This document shows positions 39,501 through 48,682 of a DNA stretch of 64,000 nt, one piece after another. The notes below the pieces were generated by a model. It saw only the letters and a list, made by a program, of their open reading frames with translations, made no database searches and was not told the DNA's origin. Origin of the DNA: Dietzia timorensis (GTDB lineage Bacteria; Actinomycetota; Actinomycetes; Mycobacteriales; Mycobacteriaceae); NCBI RefSeq assembly GCF_001659785.1, contig NZ_CP015961.1:1-64000 (forward strand), read 5' to 3'. The translations under genes were made by a program, and so were the position numbers. Position 1 is the stretch's first letter, and each line of letters opens with the position of its first letter.

Positions 39501-40085
39501 TCAACGCGGCTTCGTCGCCGAGAAGGACATTGCCTGGCCGAAGCCGAACGGGCGGACCTTCGCATCGAGGCCATGCGCGCGGAAGCTTTCTGCGAGCTCG
39601 TCCGGGGAGATGAGCAGGTACTGGGAGCCGTCGAACCTGTGGATCGCGGTGTTGGCGCCGGTGCGGGTGAGGTCGTAGCCGACCAGGCGGCCGCCGCGGC
39701 GCAGCACTCGGGCCACCTCGGCGATGGCAGCCTCCCACTGCACGATGTGGTGGAGCATGAGGAAACTGACGACGGTGTCGAAGGATTCGTCGGGGAAGCT
39801 CAGATCGGTGGCGTCCTCGTGGGTGACGGTGATGTCCTCGCGGGCCGCGAGGCGGCGCCCGGCTAGTTCGACCATCTTCGGGTCCGCATCCGAGGCGACA
39901 TAGGTGACGCCGGGGTTGGATTTGGTGAGCGAGAGGGCGATGTCCCCGCCGCCGCAGCCGAGCTCGAGGACGCGCCCGGACAGCGGGGTGCGGCCGGCGA
40001 AGCGCGCCGTGGCCGAGGCGATGGGGCGCCACAGACTGCTGCGGCAGAATGCGGATTCGACTTTCGACATCGCGGGCATGGGCAC
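39501..40085 (-). CDS. SAM-dependent class I methyltransferase
   Basis: 194 residues. Motif I LELGCGGGDIAL near 40–51, acidic loop ASDADPKMVELA near 66, and post-motif LSFPDESFDTVVSFLMLHHI near 93–112 define a Methyltransf_11-type enzyme. The N-terminal about 25 residues fit a cap helix. The substrate is unknown. It is transcribed toward the acetyltransferase gene, away from ppiA. Confidence 0.85.
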   Translation of the reverse strand: MPMPAMSKVESAFCRSSLWRPIASATARFAGRTPLSGRVLELGCGGGDIALSLTKSNPGVTYVASDADPKMVELAGRRLAAREDITVTHEDATDLSFPDESFDTVVSFLMLHHIVQWEAAIAEVARVLRRGGRLVGYDLTRTGANTAIHRFDGSQYLLISPDELAESFRAHGLDAKVRPFGFGQAMSFSATKPR

Positions 40086-40248
40086 CTCCGGGAAGGTTCT
40101 GGGGCGCTCGGGGAAATTGCGCCCGTAGTGAACAATCTACGTGCCGATACGTCCCCGAACTGCGAATTGCCGGGATTGATGACGGCGCCGGCGGCAGGCG
40201 CCCGGAGGTGGTCCCGGTTCGCGGGAATCCTGTGGCAAACTGGGCGAC

Positions 40249-40773
40249 GTGACTATCGCAACGAAGAAGGCAACGTTCCACACCAACCACGGCGACATCG
40301 TGGTGGACCTGTTCGGCAACCACGCTCCAGAGACCGTGGACAACTTTGTCGGGCTCGCCAAGGGGACCAAGGACTACTCGACGACCAACGCGTCGGGCGG
40401 CACGTCGGGACCGTTCTACGACGGCTCGATTTTCCACCGCATCATCAGCGGTTTCATGATCCAGGGCGGGGACCCGGACGGCCGCGGCACCGGTGGACCC
40501 GGATACGAGTTCGGCGACGAGATCCACCCGGAACTGCAGTTCGATGGGCCGTATTACTTCGCCATGGCCAACCGTGGCCCGGGCACCAACGGCTCGCAGT
40601 TCTTCATCACCGTGGGCGCGACCCCGCACCTCAACGGCCGCCACACCATTTTCGGCAAGGTCTCCGACGAGGCTTCGCAGAAGGTCGTCGACGAGATCGC
40701 GCAGGTTCGCACCGGCGCGATGGACCGCCCGGTCGAGGATGTGGTTATCTCCTCCATCGACGTCGAGGAGTAA
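40249..40773 (+). CDS. ppiA: Peptidyl-prolyl cis-trans isomerase A (cyclophilin)
   Basis: 174 residues of the cyclophilin fold; it catalyses proline isomerisation. Active-site features: [15 protein letters not shown] near 63–77 with catalytic Arg, then [16 protein letters not shown] near 105–120 and [10 protein letters not shown]. No signal peptide, so cytoplasmic, like Rv0009 of M. tuberculosis, whose neighbourhood (crgA, pknAB cluster) is the same. The GTG start at 40249 begins the conserved sequence. It abuts the rhomboid gene directly. Confidence 0.94.
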   Translation: MTIATKKATFHTNHGDIVVDLFGNHAPETVDNFVGLAKGTKDYSTTNASGGTSGPFYDGSIFHRIISGFMIQGGDPDGRGTGGPGYEFGDEIHPELQFDGPYYFAMANRGPGTNGSQFFITVGATPHLNGRHTIFGKVSDEASQKVVDEIAQVRTGAMDRPVEDVVISSIDVEE

Positions 40774-41517
40774 ATGACGTCGAACTTCGGCGCCGGGCCC
40801 GCCCGGCGCTCCGGACAGCCTCCGAGGCCAAGCGGCCCCGGGGGCTTTTTCCGCTTCCTTCCCACGACTGCGTGGTTGATCGTCGCGAATATCGCAGCGT
40901 TCGCGGTGACCGCCGCCCAGTCGCGCAGCGTCACCGACAACTGGCAGAACTCCTCGCTGTTCGCGGGCACCGTTCTCTACGCCCCGTCAGTAGGACAAGG
41001 CGAGATGTGGCGCATCCTCGGCAGCGCGTTCGAGCACTTCGGACCGATGCACCTGTTCGCCAATATGTGGATGCTGCTCATCATCGGGCTCGGCATCGAA
41101 CGCGTGGTCGGGAGCAAGAATCTCGCCGCGATCTACCTGACCTCGGCCGTCGGCGGGGCGGTCGGCGCCATCGCCTTCACCCCGGACACGCTGGTCGCAG
41201 GCGCCTCCGGCGGAGTCTTCGGTCTTCTCGGCGCGTGGGCGGTGCTCGCCCGGTACTACCGGCTCTCGGCCAGCGGTGCGCTGGTGCTCATCGCCATCAA
41301 CGTCGGGATCTCGCTCTTCGTCCCCGGCATCTCGCTCGCCGGGCACCTCGGCGGTCTCGCGGGCGGTGTGTTGGGCGCGCTGGCCCTCGTGTTGGCGCCG
41401 GGGCTACTCATGCGCGCGTCGACCGCACGAGCGCGCACCACCGCCGGTGTCGTTGCGTGGTCCGCCGTCACTGCCGGGTGTGTAGCTGCGGCGTACCTTC
41501 TGGCGCTGCCGTCGTAG
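40774..41517 (+). CDS. Rhomboid-family intramembrane serine protease
   Basis: 247 residues with six to seven membrane segments. The catalytic Ser lies in GASGGVFGLLG near 146 and the His in LAGHLGGLAGG near 194; the loop segment FGPMHLFANMWML is also conserved. A Pro-rich cytoplasmic start of about 25 residues precedes helix 1. ATG immediately follows the ppiA stop. It should cleave membrane-anchored substrates; these are unknown. Confidence 0.9.
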   Translation: MTSNFGAGPARRSGQPPRPSGPGGFFRFLPTTAWLIVANIAAFAVTAAQSRSVTDNWQNSSLFAGTVLYAPSVGQGEMWRILGSAFEHFGPMHLFANMWMLLIIGLGIERVVGSKNLAAIYLTSAVGGAVGAIAFTPDTLVAGASGGVFGLLGAWAVLARYYRLSASGALVLIAINVGISLFVPGISLAGHLGGLAGGVLGALALVLAPGLLMRASTARARTTAGVVAWSAVTAGCVAAAYLLALPS

Positions 41518-41544
41518 CCGGGCGATCGGCCCGGCCCCGGGGAA

Positions 41545-42072
41545 TTATCCGGTCGCGTCGATGACGTCGTAGCCGGCCTCGGCAAGAACCTGGGCGACCT
41601 CGCGGGGATTGCCACCGACTTCGGTGCGCGAGAGAAGAAGAAGCTCGCCGTCCACGGGCCCATCGGCACTACGCTGCTTCTTGGCCTCGGCGTAATCGGC
41701 GAAGTATTCGATGCGCACCAGCGCCGCGACGCCCCTGCGCCGGCCGCGCATCACGCGAACCTCGTGCACCAGCTCGCTCTCGATGAAGCGACGACCCCGC
41801 AGACCGAAGTAGATCAGCCCATCGGGAAGCAGTTGCAGCCGCGGGGTGCGGCGAAACTGGTCGAGGCCCATGAGCAGCAAAATCGTGCCCGCGAGCAGCA
41901 ACAGTACTGACGACAACGTGGTTCCACCACTGATCAACGTGACCAAGCCGCTGCCGATCCCAACGAGCCCGAGCACGGAAATCGTCACGGGGTAGGCGAG
42001 CTTCGGCGACCACTCCGTATCGAGCTCGGGAGCGGGGTTCGGAAGGTCACCTGCGGTGGAATTGGTTGTCAC
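41545..42072 (-). CDS. PH-domain membrane protein (Rv0010c-like)
   Basis: 175 residues. Two adjacent hydrophobic segments (about 24–75) form a hairpin, then a bacterial PH-like domain (about 80–175) with LLPDGLIYFGLRGRRFI. Position between the rhomboid gene and crgA matches Rv0010c of M. tuberculosis. The function is unknown. Upstream of it lies the DnaA-box cluster. Confidence 0.82.
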   Translation of the reverse strand: MTTNSTAGDLPNPAPELDTEWSPKLAYPVTISVLGLVGIGSGLVTLISGGTTLSSVLLLLAGTILLLMGLDQFRRTPRLQLLPDGLIYFGLRGRRFIESELVHEVRVMRGRRRGVAALVRIEYFADYAEAKKQRSADGPVDGELLLLSRTEVGGNPREVAQVLAEAGYDVIDATG

Positions 42073-42149
42073 AGTCCCACACCTTTCCTTACTTTTGCCT
42101 TAAGCACCACTATGTAATTCCGCTACCTCTCAGGTGGGGGTGAGGATAG

Positions 42150-42514
42150 TAATCCACAGCAGTTGTCCACACTGTGGAGTAATTACAGCCGTGTAATACC
42201 CCTGAGTTATCCACAAGCGGCTTCCACAGTGTGCACAACTGACAGGCATGTAACTCACACGAATTCTCGGGGACCGGCGCTTACCAGCGGGAACGGAGGC
42301 GGCCCACGAGAGGACAACGGGCGCTTCTGTGGACTGCGAACCTCGCGGTTATCCACAGCGACGGCCGAGCTGTGGATAGCGCCCTAGACACGAGTCCAGC
42401 CTCATGTTTTAGACCTTGACCTGCCCAAATAGACGAGCAACAAGCGGTCCGAAATAGACGAAAACCCCGCAGCCGAGAAGCTACGGGGCCCTGTGTGGAT
42501 AAAGCTGTGGATAA
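42150..42514. promoter_or_regulatory. Cluster of consensus DnaA boxes far from oriC
   Basis: Within 365 non-coding bases there are five perfect DnaA boxes: TTGTCCACA (42163–42171), TTATCCACA (42207–42215 and 42349–42357) and, on the reverse strand, TTATCCACA at 42494–42502 and 42506–42514. Two one-mismatch boxes lie at 42150–42158 and 42371–42379. The rest of the 42073–42546 gap shows no gene. This density exceeds that in the dnaA–dnaN region. It could titrate or regulate DnaA, or control the flanking genes. Box identity is certain, function inferred. Confidence 0.8.
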
Positions 42515-42546
42515 ACTCCGGTGAGGTGCGAAGGCCTGCCGAAAAG

Positions 42547-42819
42547 CTAACCGCGCCAGCGCATCGTCATCAGCAAACCGATGATCATCAGCCCGAATCC
42601 GATGGCGAAGTTCTGCCAGTTCCCGAGGTTCGCCATCCACTCCCAGCGATCGCCGACGAGGTAATAGACGACCAGCCACAGCAGGCCGATGAGGAGAAAG
42701 CCGAACATGATCGTCAGGTACCAGCGCGGGGTCGGGTTCGAGCTGACCTTGACCGGCGTGCGGTTCGCGGCGGCGGCCTGGGTGTATTCGGTCTTCGACC
42801 GTACCTTTGACTTGGGCAT
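42547..42819 (-). CDS. crgA: Cell division protein CrgA
   Basis: 90 residues: a basic cytoplasmic tail and two membrane segments (about 33–53 and 67–87). CrgA coordinates septum assembly with FtsZ, FtsQ and penicillin-binding proteins in actinobacteria. The sequence NPTPRWYLTIMFGFLLIGLL and the RWEWMANLGNWQNFAIGFG loop are typical. ATG 42819. The DnaA-box cluster begins just after its stop. Confidence 0.93.
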   Translation of the reverse strand: MPKSKVRSKTEYTQAAAANRTPVKVSSNPTPRWYLTIMFGFLLIGLLWLVVYYLVGDRWEWMANLGNWQNFAIGFGLMIIGLLMTMRWRG

Positions 42820-42956
42820 AAGTACTGTCCGTGCTTCCCTAGGGGTCTATTGCTACTAACAGCCCAATCTACCATCGAGGTGGGCGTATCCAATAGCGGA
42901 AGGCCGGGGCGGCACGCGTATTCCGAACCGCGTCCGCCGGGACGTATGCTGCACCT

Positions 42957-43652
42957 ATGCACGTTTTGGTGGTCGACAACTACGACAGCTTCGTCTACAA
43001 CCTCGTCCAGTACCTGGGACAGCTCGGCGCCGAGGTCTCGGTCTGGCGCAACGACGATGCGCGCCTCACCGCCGCGGAGGCGCCCTCGGCCCCCAACACC
43101 CGCCCCTTGGCGTATGACGCCGGGGTAGCCGAGCGCTTCTCGGGCGTCCTCTCCGGCGTCGACGGTGTCCTCCTCAGCCCCGGCCCGGGCGTGCCCGAAA
43201 TGGCGGGCGCGACCCCGGCATTCGTGCATCACGCGAAGGCGACCGGGCTACCGCTGTTCGGTGTGTGCCTCGGCCACCAGGCGATCGGTGCCGAGTTCGG
43301 CGCGAGGGTCGAGCGCGCGCCGCAGCTCATGCACGGTAAGACCAGCGAGGTGACCCACGACGGCAGCGGCGTTCTCGCCGGCATGCCCTCACCGTTCACG
43401 GCGATGCGTTACCACTCGCTCACCGTCGCGCCCGATACCCTTCCGGACGAACTCGTCGCGACCGGTCACACGGACGACGGAACGCTGATGTCTCTGCGCC
43501 ACCGGGAACTGCCGATCCACGGCGTGCAGTTCCACCCGGAATCCGTTGCCAGCGCGCACGGGCACCGCATGCTCGCGAACTGGATGGAGATCAGCGGCTT
43601 CGCCCCGCGCACCGGTCTGGTCGACGAGCTCGAAGCCGCCGGGGTGCGCTAA
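42957..43652 (+). CDS. Class I glutamine amidotransferase, PabA/TrpG-type
   Basis: 231 residues. It supplies ammonia to a chorismate-using partner (anthranilate or aminodeoxychorismate synthase). Catalytic Cys in GVCLGHQAIG near 101, oxyanion SPGPGVPE near 76, and His-Glu in QFHPES near 192–197. An insertion of about 20 residues near 42–62 is not usual. In M. tuberculosis the same position holds Rv0013, annotated trpG/pabA; the partner subunit is not in this window. Confidence 0.9.
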   Translation: MHVLVVDNYDSFVYNLVQYLGQLGAEVSVWRNDDARLTAAEAPSAPNTRPLAYDAGVAERFSGVLSGVDGVLLSPGPGVPEMAGATPAFVHHAKATGLPLFGVCLGHQAIGAEFGARVERAPQLMHGKTSEVTHDGSGVLAGMPSPFTAMRYHSLTVAPDTLPDELVATGHTDDGTLMSLRHRELPIHGVQFHPESVASAHGHRMLANWMEISGFAPRTGLVDELEAAGVR

Positions 43653-43665
43653 ACACCCCGGACGG

Positions 43666-45714
43666 CTACGGCAGGCCGAGCCGGATCACCCGAACGGTGA
43701 TGGTGTCGTTGACCCCTGCATCCCCGGGGGCTGGGGTCTGCGAGGCGATCTTGCCGATGCGCGTGATGTCGGTGTCGTTCTGCGGCTGCTGCACCAGCTG
43801 ATCCGGGTTGCCCTTCCAGCCGGCGGCACGCAGCGCCTCCTCCGCATCCTCGACGGTGAGGTTGATCAGACTCGGCACCGTGAAACGGTTACCGCGGGAA
43901 ACCTGCAGCGTGATCGTCGCACCCTTGACCTGCTCGATCCCGGCGGGCGTCGACTGGTCGACCACGCGGTCGGCCGTTGCTTTCGAATCCACTTCGGACG
44001 TTTCGACGCGGAAGCCCAACGAGGTCAGCGTCGAGCGCGCCGCGTCGACGGACTGGCCGACCACATCGGGCACCGACACTTCTTCGGGGCCTGTGCCGAC
44101 GGTGAGCTGGATCGGCTGATCGAAGGGGATCGACGTGCCGCCGGTCGGATCGGTGGCAATGACCCTGCCTTCGTCCTCCGGGGTCGACGGCGCCGAGCGG
44201 TCCTCGTTCGCAACCGTGAGCCCCGCCTCGATGAGCGTGCGGCGCGCCTCGTCGGGGGTCTGCCCCGTTACCGAGGGCACGTCGAGCATCCGCTTGCCGG
44301 TCGAGACGACGACGGTGATCGTCGCGCCCTGCACCAGTAGCTTTCCGGCCACCGGGTCGGTGGTGATGACTTGACCGTTCGGCACTACGGGGTCGGTCTG
44401 TTCGCGCGTTTCCACCGTGAAACCGAGGTCGGTGAGTTCCGCGACCGCCTCCTCGCCGGGCTTGCCGGCGACATCCGGGACCGTGACCTGTTGCGCCTGC
44501 TCGGCGACCGCAGGGTCATTACTTCCGTCGTCGCGGCCCCACACCATCCACGCCATTCCGCCGACGAGAGCCATGACCACCAGTGCGGCCACGCCGGTGA
44601 GTAGCCCTTTCCGCCGGCGCTGCGACACCGGGTCCGAGGCGCGAGCGCCGTCGCCGTTTCCGCGGAAACTGCCGAGCGCGCGCAGGCGCGTGTTCGTCTC
44701 ACCCGCGGAGGTGTCCTCCTGTCCGAGCGAGCCCGGAGCGGCGTAGTCGATATCACCACCAGCGCCGTAACCGGCGGCAGCGCCGAGCCCCGCAGCGCCG
44801 GCGGCGCCGGCGGCCGCAGGTCCGGCCCCACCGTTGCCCGACTCGGGCACCATCACCATCGGCGCCGACGGCTTGCGCCCGGCGAGCACATCGAGCAGGT
44901 CGCTGCGCATCTCGCCGGCCGACAGGTACCGGTTGTTGACGTTTTTGCTCATCGCCGCCATGACGACGGCATCGATGTACGGATCGAGGTCCGGCCGCAG
45001 CATCGACGGAGGGTTCGGATCCTCTTTGACGTGCTGGTACGCGACAGCCACGGCCGATTCGCCGACGAAAGGCGGACGCCCGGTGAGCAGCTCGTAGAGC
45101 ACGCAGCCCGCCGAGTACACGTCGGATCGGCCGTCGACCTGCAGCCCCTGGGCCTGCTCCGGCGACAGGTATTGCGCTGTGCCGAGCACCGCCGAGGTCT
45201 CGGTGAGCGTCGAGGTGTACTCGCTGATCGCGCGCGCGATCCCGAAGTCCATCACTTTCACCGCGCCGTCAGAGGTGACCATGATGTTGGCCGGTTTGAC
45301 GTCGCGGTGCACGATTCCCTTGCGGTGCGAGAAATCGAGCGCGCCACACGCGTCCGCCATGATCGCGAGCGCCAGCTTCGGCTCGACCTCGTCGTCGGCG
45401 CGGACGATGTCGCGCAGCGTTCGGCCCTCGACGAGCTCCATCACGATGTACGGGATGGTCGCACCGTCTACCTGTTCCTCGCCGGTGTCGAAGACACGCA
45501 CGATCGACGGATGCGTGAGCACCGCCGAGTTCTGCGCCTCGCGGCGGAAACGCTCGTAGAAGGTCGCATCGCGGGCGAGCTCGCTGCGCATGATCTTCAC
45601 GGCCACGTCGCGTTCGAGCTCGGTGTCGGTGGCGCGACGCACCTCGGACATGCCGCCGTAGCCGAGGACGTCTCCGAGGACGAAGCGGCCGCCGAGGACG
45701 TGGGGCTCGGTCAC
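43666..45714 (-). CDS. pknB: Serine/threonine protein kinase PknB with PASTA repeats
   Basis: 682 residues. Kinase domain (about 10–275) with catalytic Lys40, HRDVKPAN near 136–143 and DFGIAR. A juxtamembrane linker, one membrane helix (about 370–392), then four extracytoplasmic PASTA domains (about 400–680) that sense muropeptides and lipid II. PknB is the essential regulator of peptidoglycan synthesis and division in this order. ATG 45714 overlaps the pknA stop by four bases, so the two kinases are coupled. Confidence 0.97.
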   Translation of the reverse strand: MTEPHVLGGRFVLGDVLGYGGMSEVRRATDTELERDVAVKIMRSELARDATFYERFRREAQNSAVLTHPSIVRVFDTGEEQVDGATIPYIVMELVEGRTLRDIVRADDEVEPKLALAIMADACGALDFSHRKGIVHRDVKPANIMVTSDGAVKVMDFGIARAISEYTSTLTETSAVLGTAQYLSPEQAQGLQVDGRSDVYSAGCVLYELLTGRPPFVGESAVAVAYQHVKEDPNPPSMLRPDLDPYIDAVVMAAMSKNVNNRYLSAGEMRSDLLDVLAGRKPSAPMVMVPESGNGGAGPAAAGAAGAAGLGAAAGYGAGGDIDYAAPGSLGQEDTSAGETNTRLRALGSFRGNGDGARASDPVSQRRRKGLLTGVAALVVMALVGGMAWMVWGRDDGSNDPAVAEQAQQVTVPDVAGKPGEEAVAELTDLGFTVETREQTDPVVPNGQVITTDPVAGKLLVQGATITVVVSTGKRMLDVPSVTGQTPDEARRTLIEAGLTVANEDRSAPSTPEDEGRVIATDPTGGTSIPFDQPIQLTVGTGPEEVSVPDVVGQSVDAARSTLTSLGFRVETSEVDSKATADRVVDQSTPAGIEQVKGATITLQVSRGNRFTVPSLINLTVEDAEEALRAAGWKGNPDQLVQQPQNDTDITRIGKIASQTPAPGDAGVNDTITVRVIRLGLP

Positions 45715-47216
45715 GGCGCGCCCCCCTGGCCGCCGTTGAACATGTTGCCGAGATCCTGACCGAGTTCGTACGCCGGGCTATCGGTATCCACCGGGTCCGA
45801 ACCGCCCGGGACGGTCGGCGACTGCGGCTCGGTCGGCTGGGTCGGCTCCGGCGTGTCCTGGGTGGTCGACGGCCGGGTCTCGCTGGTCGTCGGCTCCTCG
45901 GTCGTCGGTTCGGGCTCCTGCTGAGTCGTCGGCTCCGGCTCCGGCGGCGGCACCACCGTGGACACCGTCGACTGCACCGTGGAGGTGACCGGCGGCGGGG
46001 TCGGCGTGCCGGAATCGCGATTCTGCACGAACCAGATCGCCGCGGCGGCCGCGCCCGCGACGAGCAGGATCGCGAGAATTGCGCCGAAGATGCAGCCGGC
46101 ACCGGACTTGCGTGGTTCGGGTTCGTGGCGCGCCGGCTCCGGCGCTTGTTGACGTCGGACCGGCTGCTGTTGCGGGACCGCGCCGCTCTGCCCGGTACGC
46201 GGACCGGTCGCCGCGTTCGACGGCGGCACCCCGGGCATCCGCTGGGTGCCCGGCCGGCCGGCGGCCGCTGCGCCTCCGAGCGCGCCCGCCGCGCCTGCGG
46301 CCGCAGCCGGGCCGAGGAGTCCGGTGTTACTGAAATGCTCGGTGGCCTGGTCGCCGACGGCCCCGATCGGCGGGATCGGGTCGTGGCCGGCGCGCACCGC
46401 TGCCGCGGACGCGGCGAACGAGGCGCCGTCCGGGTAGCGCTGCGCCGGATCCTTGGCCATCCCGTATGCGATGAGCTGGCGCAGCTGGGGGGACACGTCC
46501 TCCGGCAGGGCAGGGGGCTCGTCGCGCACGTGCGCCATCGCGATCGCGAGCGGGCTGTCGGCGTTGAACGGCCGCTGCCCCGCGAGGCACTCGTAGCCCA
46601 CCACCGCGAGGGAGTACACATCGCCCGCGGGCGTGGCGTCCTCGCCCATCGCCTGTTCCGGCGAGATGTAGTGCGCGGTACCGATGATCATCCCCGTCTG
46701 GGTGACGGCGGCCTCGCCCATCGCCTTGGCGATGCCGAAGTCGGTGAGCTTCACCTGACCGGCGGGCGTGATCATGATGTTGCCGGGCTTGATGTCGCGG
46801 TGCACGAGGCCGAGGTCGTGGGCCGCCTGCAATGCGCGGGCGGTCTGCTCGAGCACGTCGAGGGTGTGCTCCTCCGACAGGCGCGCGGTGCGTCGCAGCA
46901 CCTCCGACAATGCCTCGCCGCGGACGAACTCCATGATCAGGTAGGACAACGGCTGCGAGGCGTCCTCGGTGATGTCGCCGTAGTCGTAGACCTGCGCGAC
47001 GTTCGCGTGCTGGACACGCGCGGTCATCTTCGCCTCGGCGCGGAACCGTCCCACGAACTCGGTGTCCCCGGAGAACTGCGGGTGCAGGACCTTGACGGCG
47101 ACGTAGCGGTCGAGCACGTCGTCGTGGGCTTCCCAGACGCGGCCCATGCCGCCCGCTGCGATGTGTCGGGTCAGGCGGTAGCGTCCGCCGATGACCGATC
47201 CGATATCCAGGTTCAC
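45711..47216 (-). CDS. pknA: Serine/threonine protein kinase PknA
   Basis: 501 residues. Kinase domain (about 10–275) with VAVKVLHP, HRDIKPGN near 139 and DFGIAK; then an Ala/Pro/Gln linker, a membrane helix (about 360–382) and a Thr/Pro/Glu-rich tail (about 390–480) resembling a disordered cell-wall-spanning region. GTG 47216 overlaps the pbpA stop (GTGA), fixing the start. PknA partners with PknB in control of growth and shape. Confidence 0.95.
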   Translation of the reverse strand: MNLDIGSVIGGRYRLTRHIAAGGMGRVWEAHDDVLDRYVAVKVLHPQFSGDTEFVGRFRAEAKMTARVQHANVAQVYDYGDITEDASQPLSYLIMEFVRGEALSEVLRRTARLSEEHTLDVLEQTARALQAAHDLGLVHRDIKPGNIMITPAGQVKLTDFGIAKAMGEAAVTQTGMIIGTAHYISPEQAMGEDATPAGDVYSLAVVGYECLAGQRPFNADSPLAIAMAHVRDEPPALPEDVSPQLRQLIAYGMAKDPAQRYPDGASFAASAAAVRAGHDPIPPIGAVGDQATEHFSNTGLLGPAAAAGAAGALGGAAAAGRPGTQRMPGVPPSNAATGPRTGQSGAVPQQQPVRRQQAPEPARHEPEPRKSGAGCIFGAILAILLVAGAAAAAIWFVQNRDSGTPTPPPVTSTVQSTVSTVVPPPEPEPTTQQEPEPTTEEPTTSETRPSTTQDTPEPTQPTEPQSPTVPGGSDPVDTDSPAYELGQDLGNMFNGGQGGAP

Positions 47217-48682
47217 TGCCCACCTCCTAGGAGTGCTCCGAGTACTTCCCGACCTATGGGTCCTGCGACCGTCGCGCCGACGGTGTCGCTGGTGATCCCC
47301 GGTCCGCTTTCGATGCACACGGCGACCGCCACGTCCCTGCCCGGGACGAACGCGATGTACCACGTGTAGGGGACGCTGCTGTCGCCCTCGCCGTGCTCGG
47401 CGGTGCCCGTCTTCGAGGCGATCTCGACGCCGGGGATGCCGCCGCCCGAATGCGCCTCGGAGGCCTTCATCATGTCCGTGAGCGTCGAGGCGATCTCGGG
47501 GCTCACCGCCTCGCCGGCCTCCTCCGGCTTCATCTCTTCGACCGTCGAAAGGTTAGGCGCCTGGAGGCGGCGGATCAACTGAGGCTTCATCCGCATGCCG
47601 TTGTTCGACACGCTCGCAGCCATCATCGCGGCGCCGAGCGTCGTCGCGCGGACGTCGGACTGGCCGATCGTGCTCATCGCGAACTGCGCGTCGTCGCCGA
47701 TCGTGCCGAGTCCCGATCCGGTCGCGGGCATGCCGATATCGGGGGCGTTGCCGTCGAAGCCGAATCGCGAGGCGACGTCGGCGAACTTCTCCTGCCCGAT
47801 CGTCGGAGCGGACTCGACGAACGGCACGTTGCACGAGAGCGCGAACGCATTCATGAACGTGGTTGTCCCGCCGCCGCACGTCGAACCGGCGTAGTTCTCC
47901 AAGTACGTCGACGTTCCGGGCAGGAGGGTGTTGTTGGCCCCGGAAACGGGACTGTTCGGCGTCATACCCGATTCCAGTGCCGCGGCCGCGGTGATGACCT
48001 TCATGATCGAACCGGGGGGCAGCGACACCTGGGTGGCGTGGTTGAGCAGCGGCTGCCCCGGATCGGAGGAGAGCTGTTCCATCGCGGCGGAGCGGGACGC
48101 GTCGTCGCCGCTGGTGAGGTCGTTCGGGTTGAACGACGGGCTCGACGCGAGCGAGAGGATCTCGCCGGTGGAGGGGCGCACCGCGGCCACAGAACCGGTG
48201 AGCGGCCCCTGGCCGACGCCACGCTGCAACGCATCGTAGGCGGCGTGCTGACCAGCCGGTTCGAGGGTGAGATCGACATTTCCACCCTGCGGAGTGCGGC
48301 CGGACAGGAAGCCGCGCAGCCGCTCGGACCACAGCCGGTCGTCGGAGCCGTTGAGGAACGAGTCCTGGGTCTGCTCGAGGCCGGCGGTCGCGTACTGCAG
48401 CGAGTAGTAGCCGACGACGGGCGCGAACGGCACGGAGTCGGGGTCCGGGTAGCTGCGCTGCCACGGGACCAGCCCGTCGGCGGGCGTGCTCACGGCGAGG
48501 ACCTGGCCGTCTGCGGTGATCTGGCCGCGCTGGCGAGAGAATTCGTCGAGCAACATGCGGGAGTTTCGCGGGTCCTGCTTGAGCGAATTCGCCTGGAAGA
48601 CCTGCACGTTGGTGAGCTGAAGCATCAACGCGACCACCATCACCATGGCGGCGACGGAAACGCGGCGGATGGCGCGGTTCAT
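47213..48682 (-). CDS. pbpA: Penicillin-binding protein A (class B transpeptidase)
   Basis: 489 residues with an N-terminal membrane anchor (about 8–27) and a transpeptidase domain: nucleophile in PGSIMK near 223–228, SCN near 275 and KTGTAE near 423. A dimerisation domain precedes it. It crosslinks peptidoglycan during division and is a PknB substrate in M. tuberculosis. The stop overlaps pknA and the start overlaps rodA. Confidence 0.95.
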   Translation of the reverse strand: MNRAIRRVSVAAMVMVVALMLQLTNVQVFQANSLKQDPRNSRMLLDEFSRQRGQITADGQVLAVSTPADGLVPWQRSYPDPDSVPFAPVVGYYSLQYATAGLEQTQDSFLNGSDDRLWSERLRGFLSGRTPQGGNVDLTLEPAGQHAAYDALQRGVGQGPLTGSVAAVRPSTGEILSLASSPSFNPNDLTSGDDASRSAAMEQLSSDPGQPLLNHATQVSLPPGSIMKVITAAAALESGMTPNSPVSGANNTLLPGTSTYLENYAGSTCGGGTTTFMNAFALSCNVPFVESAPTIGQEKFADVASRFGFDGNAPDIGMPATGSGLGTIGDDAQFAMSTIGQSDVRATTLGAAMMAASVSNNGMRMKPQLIRRLQAPNLSTVEEMKPEEAGEAVSPEIASTLTDMMKASEAHSGGGIPGVEIASKTGTAEHGEGDSSVPYTWYIAFVPGRDVAVAVCIESGPGITSDTVGATVAGPIGREVLGALLGGGQ

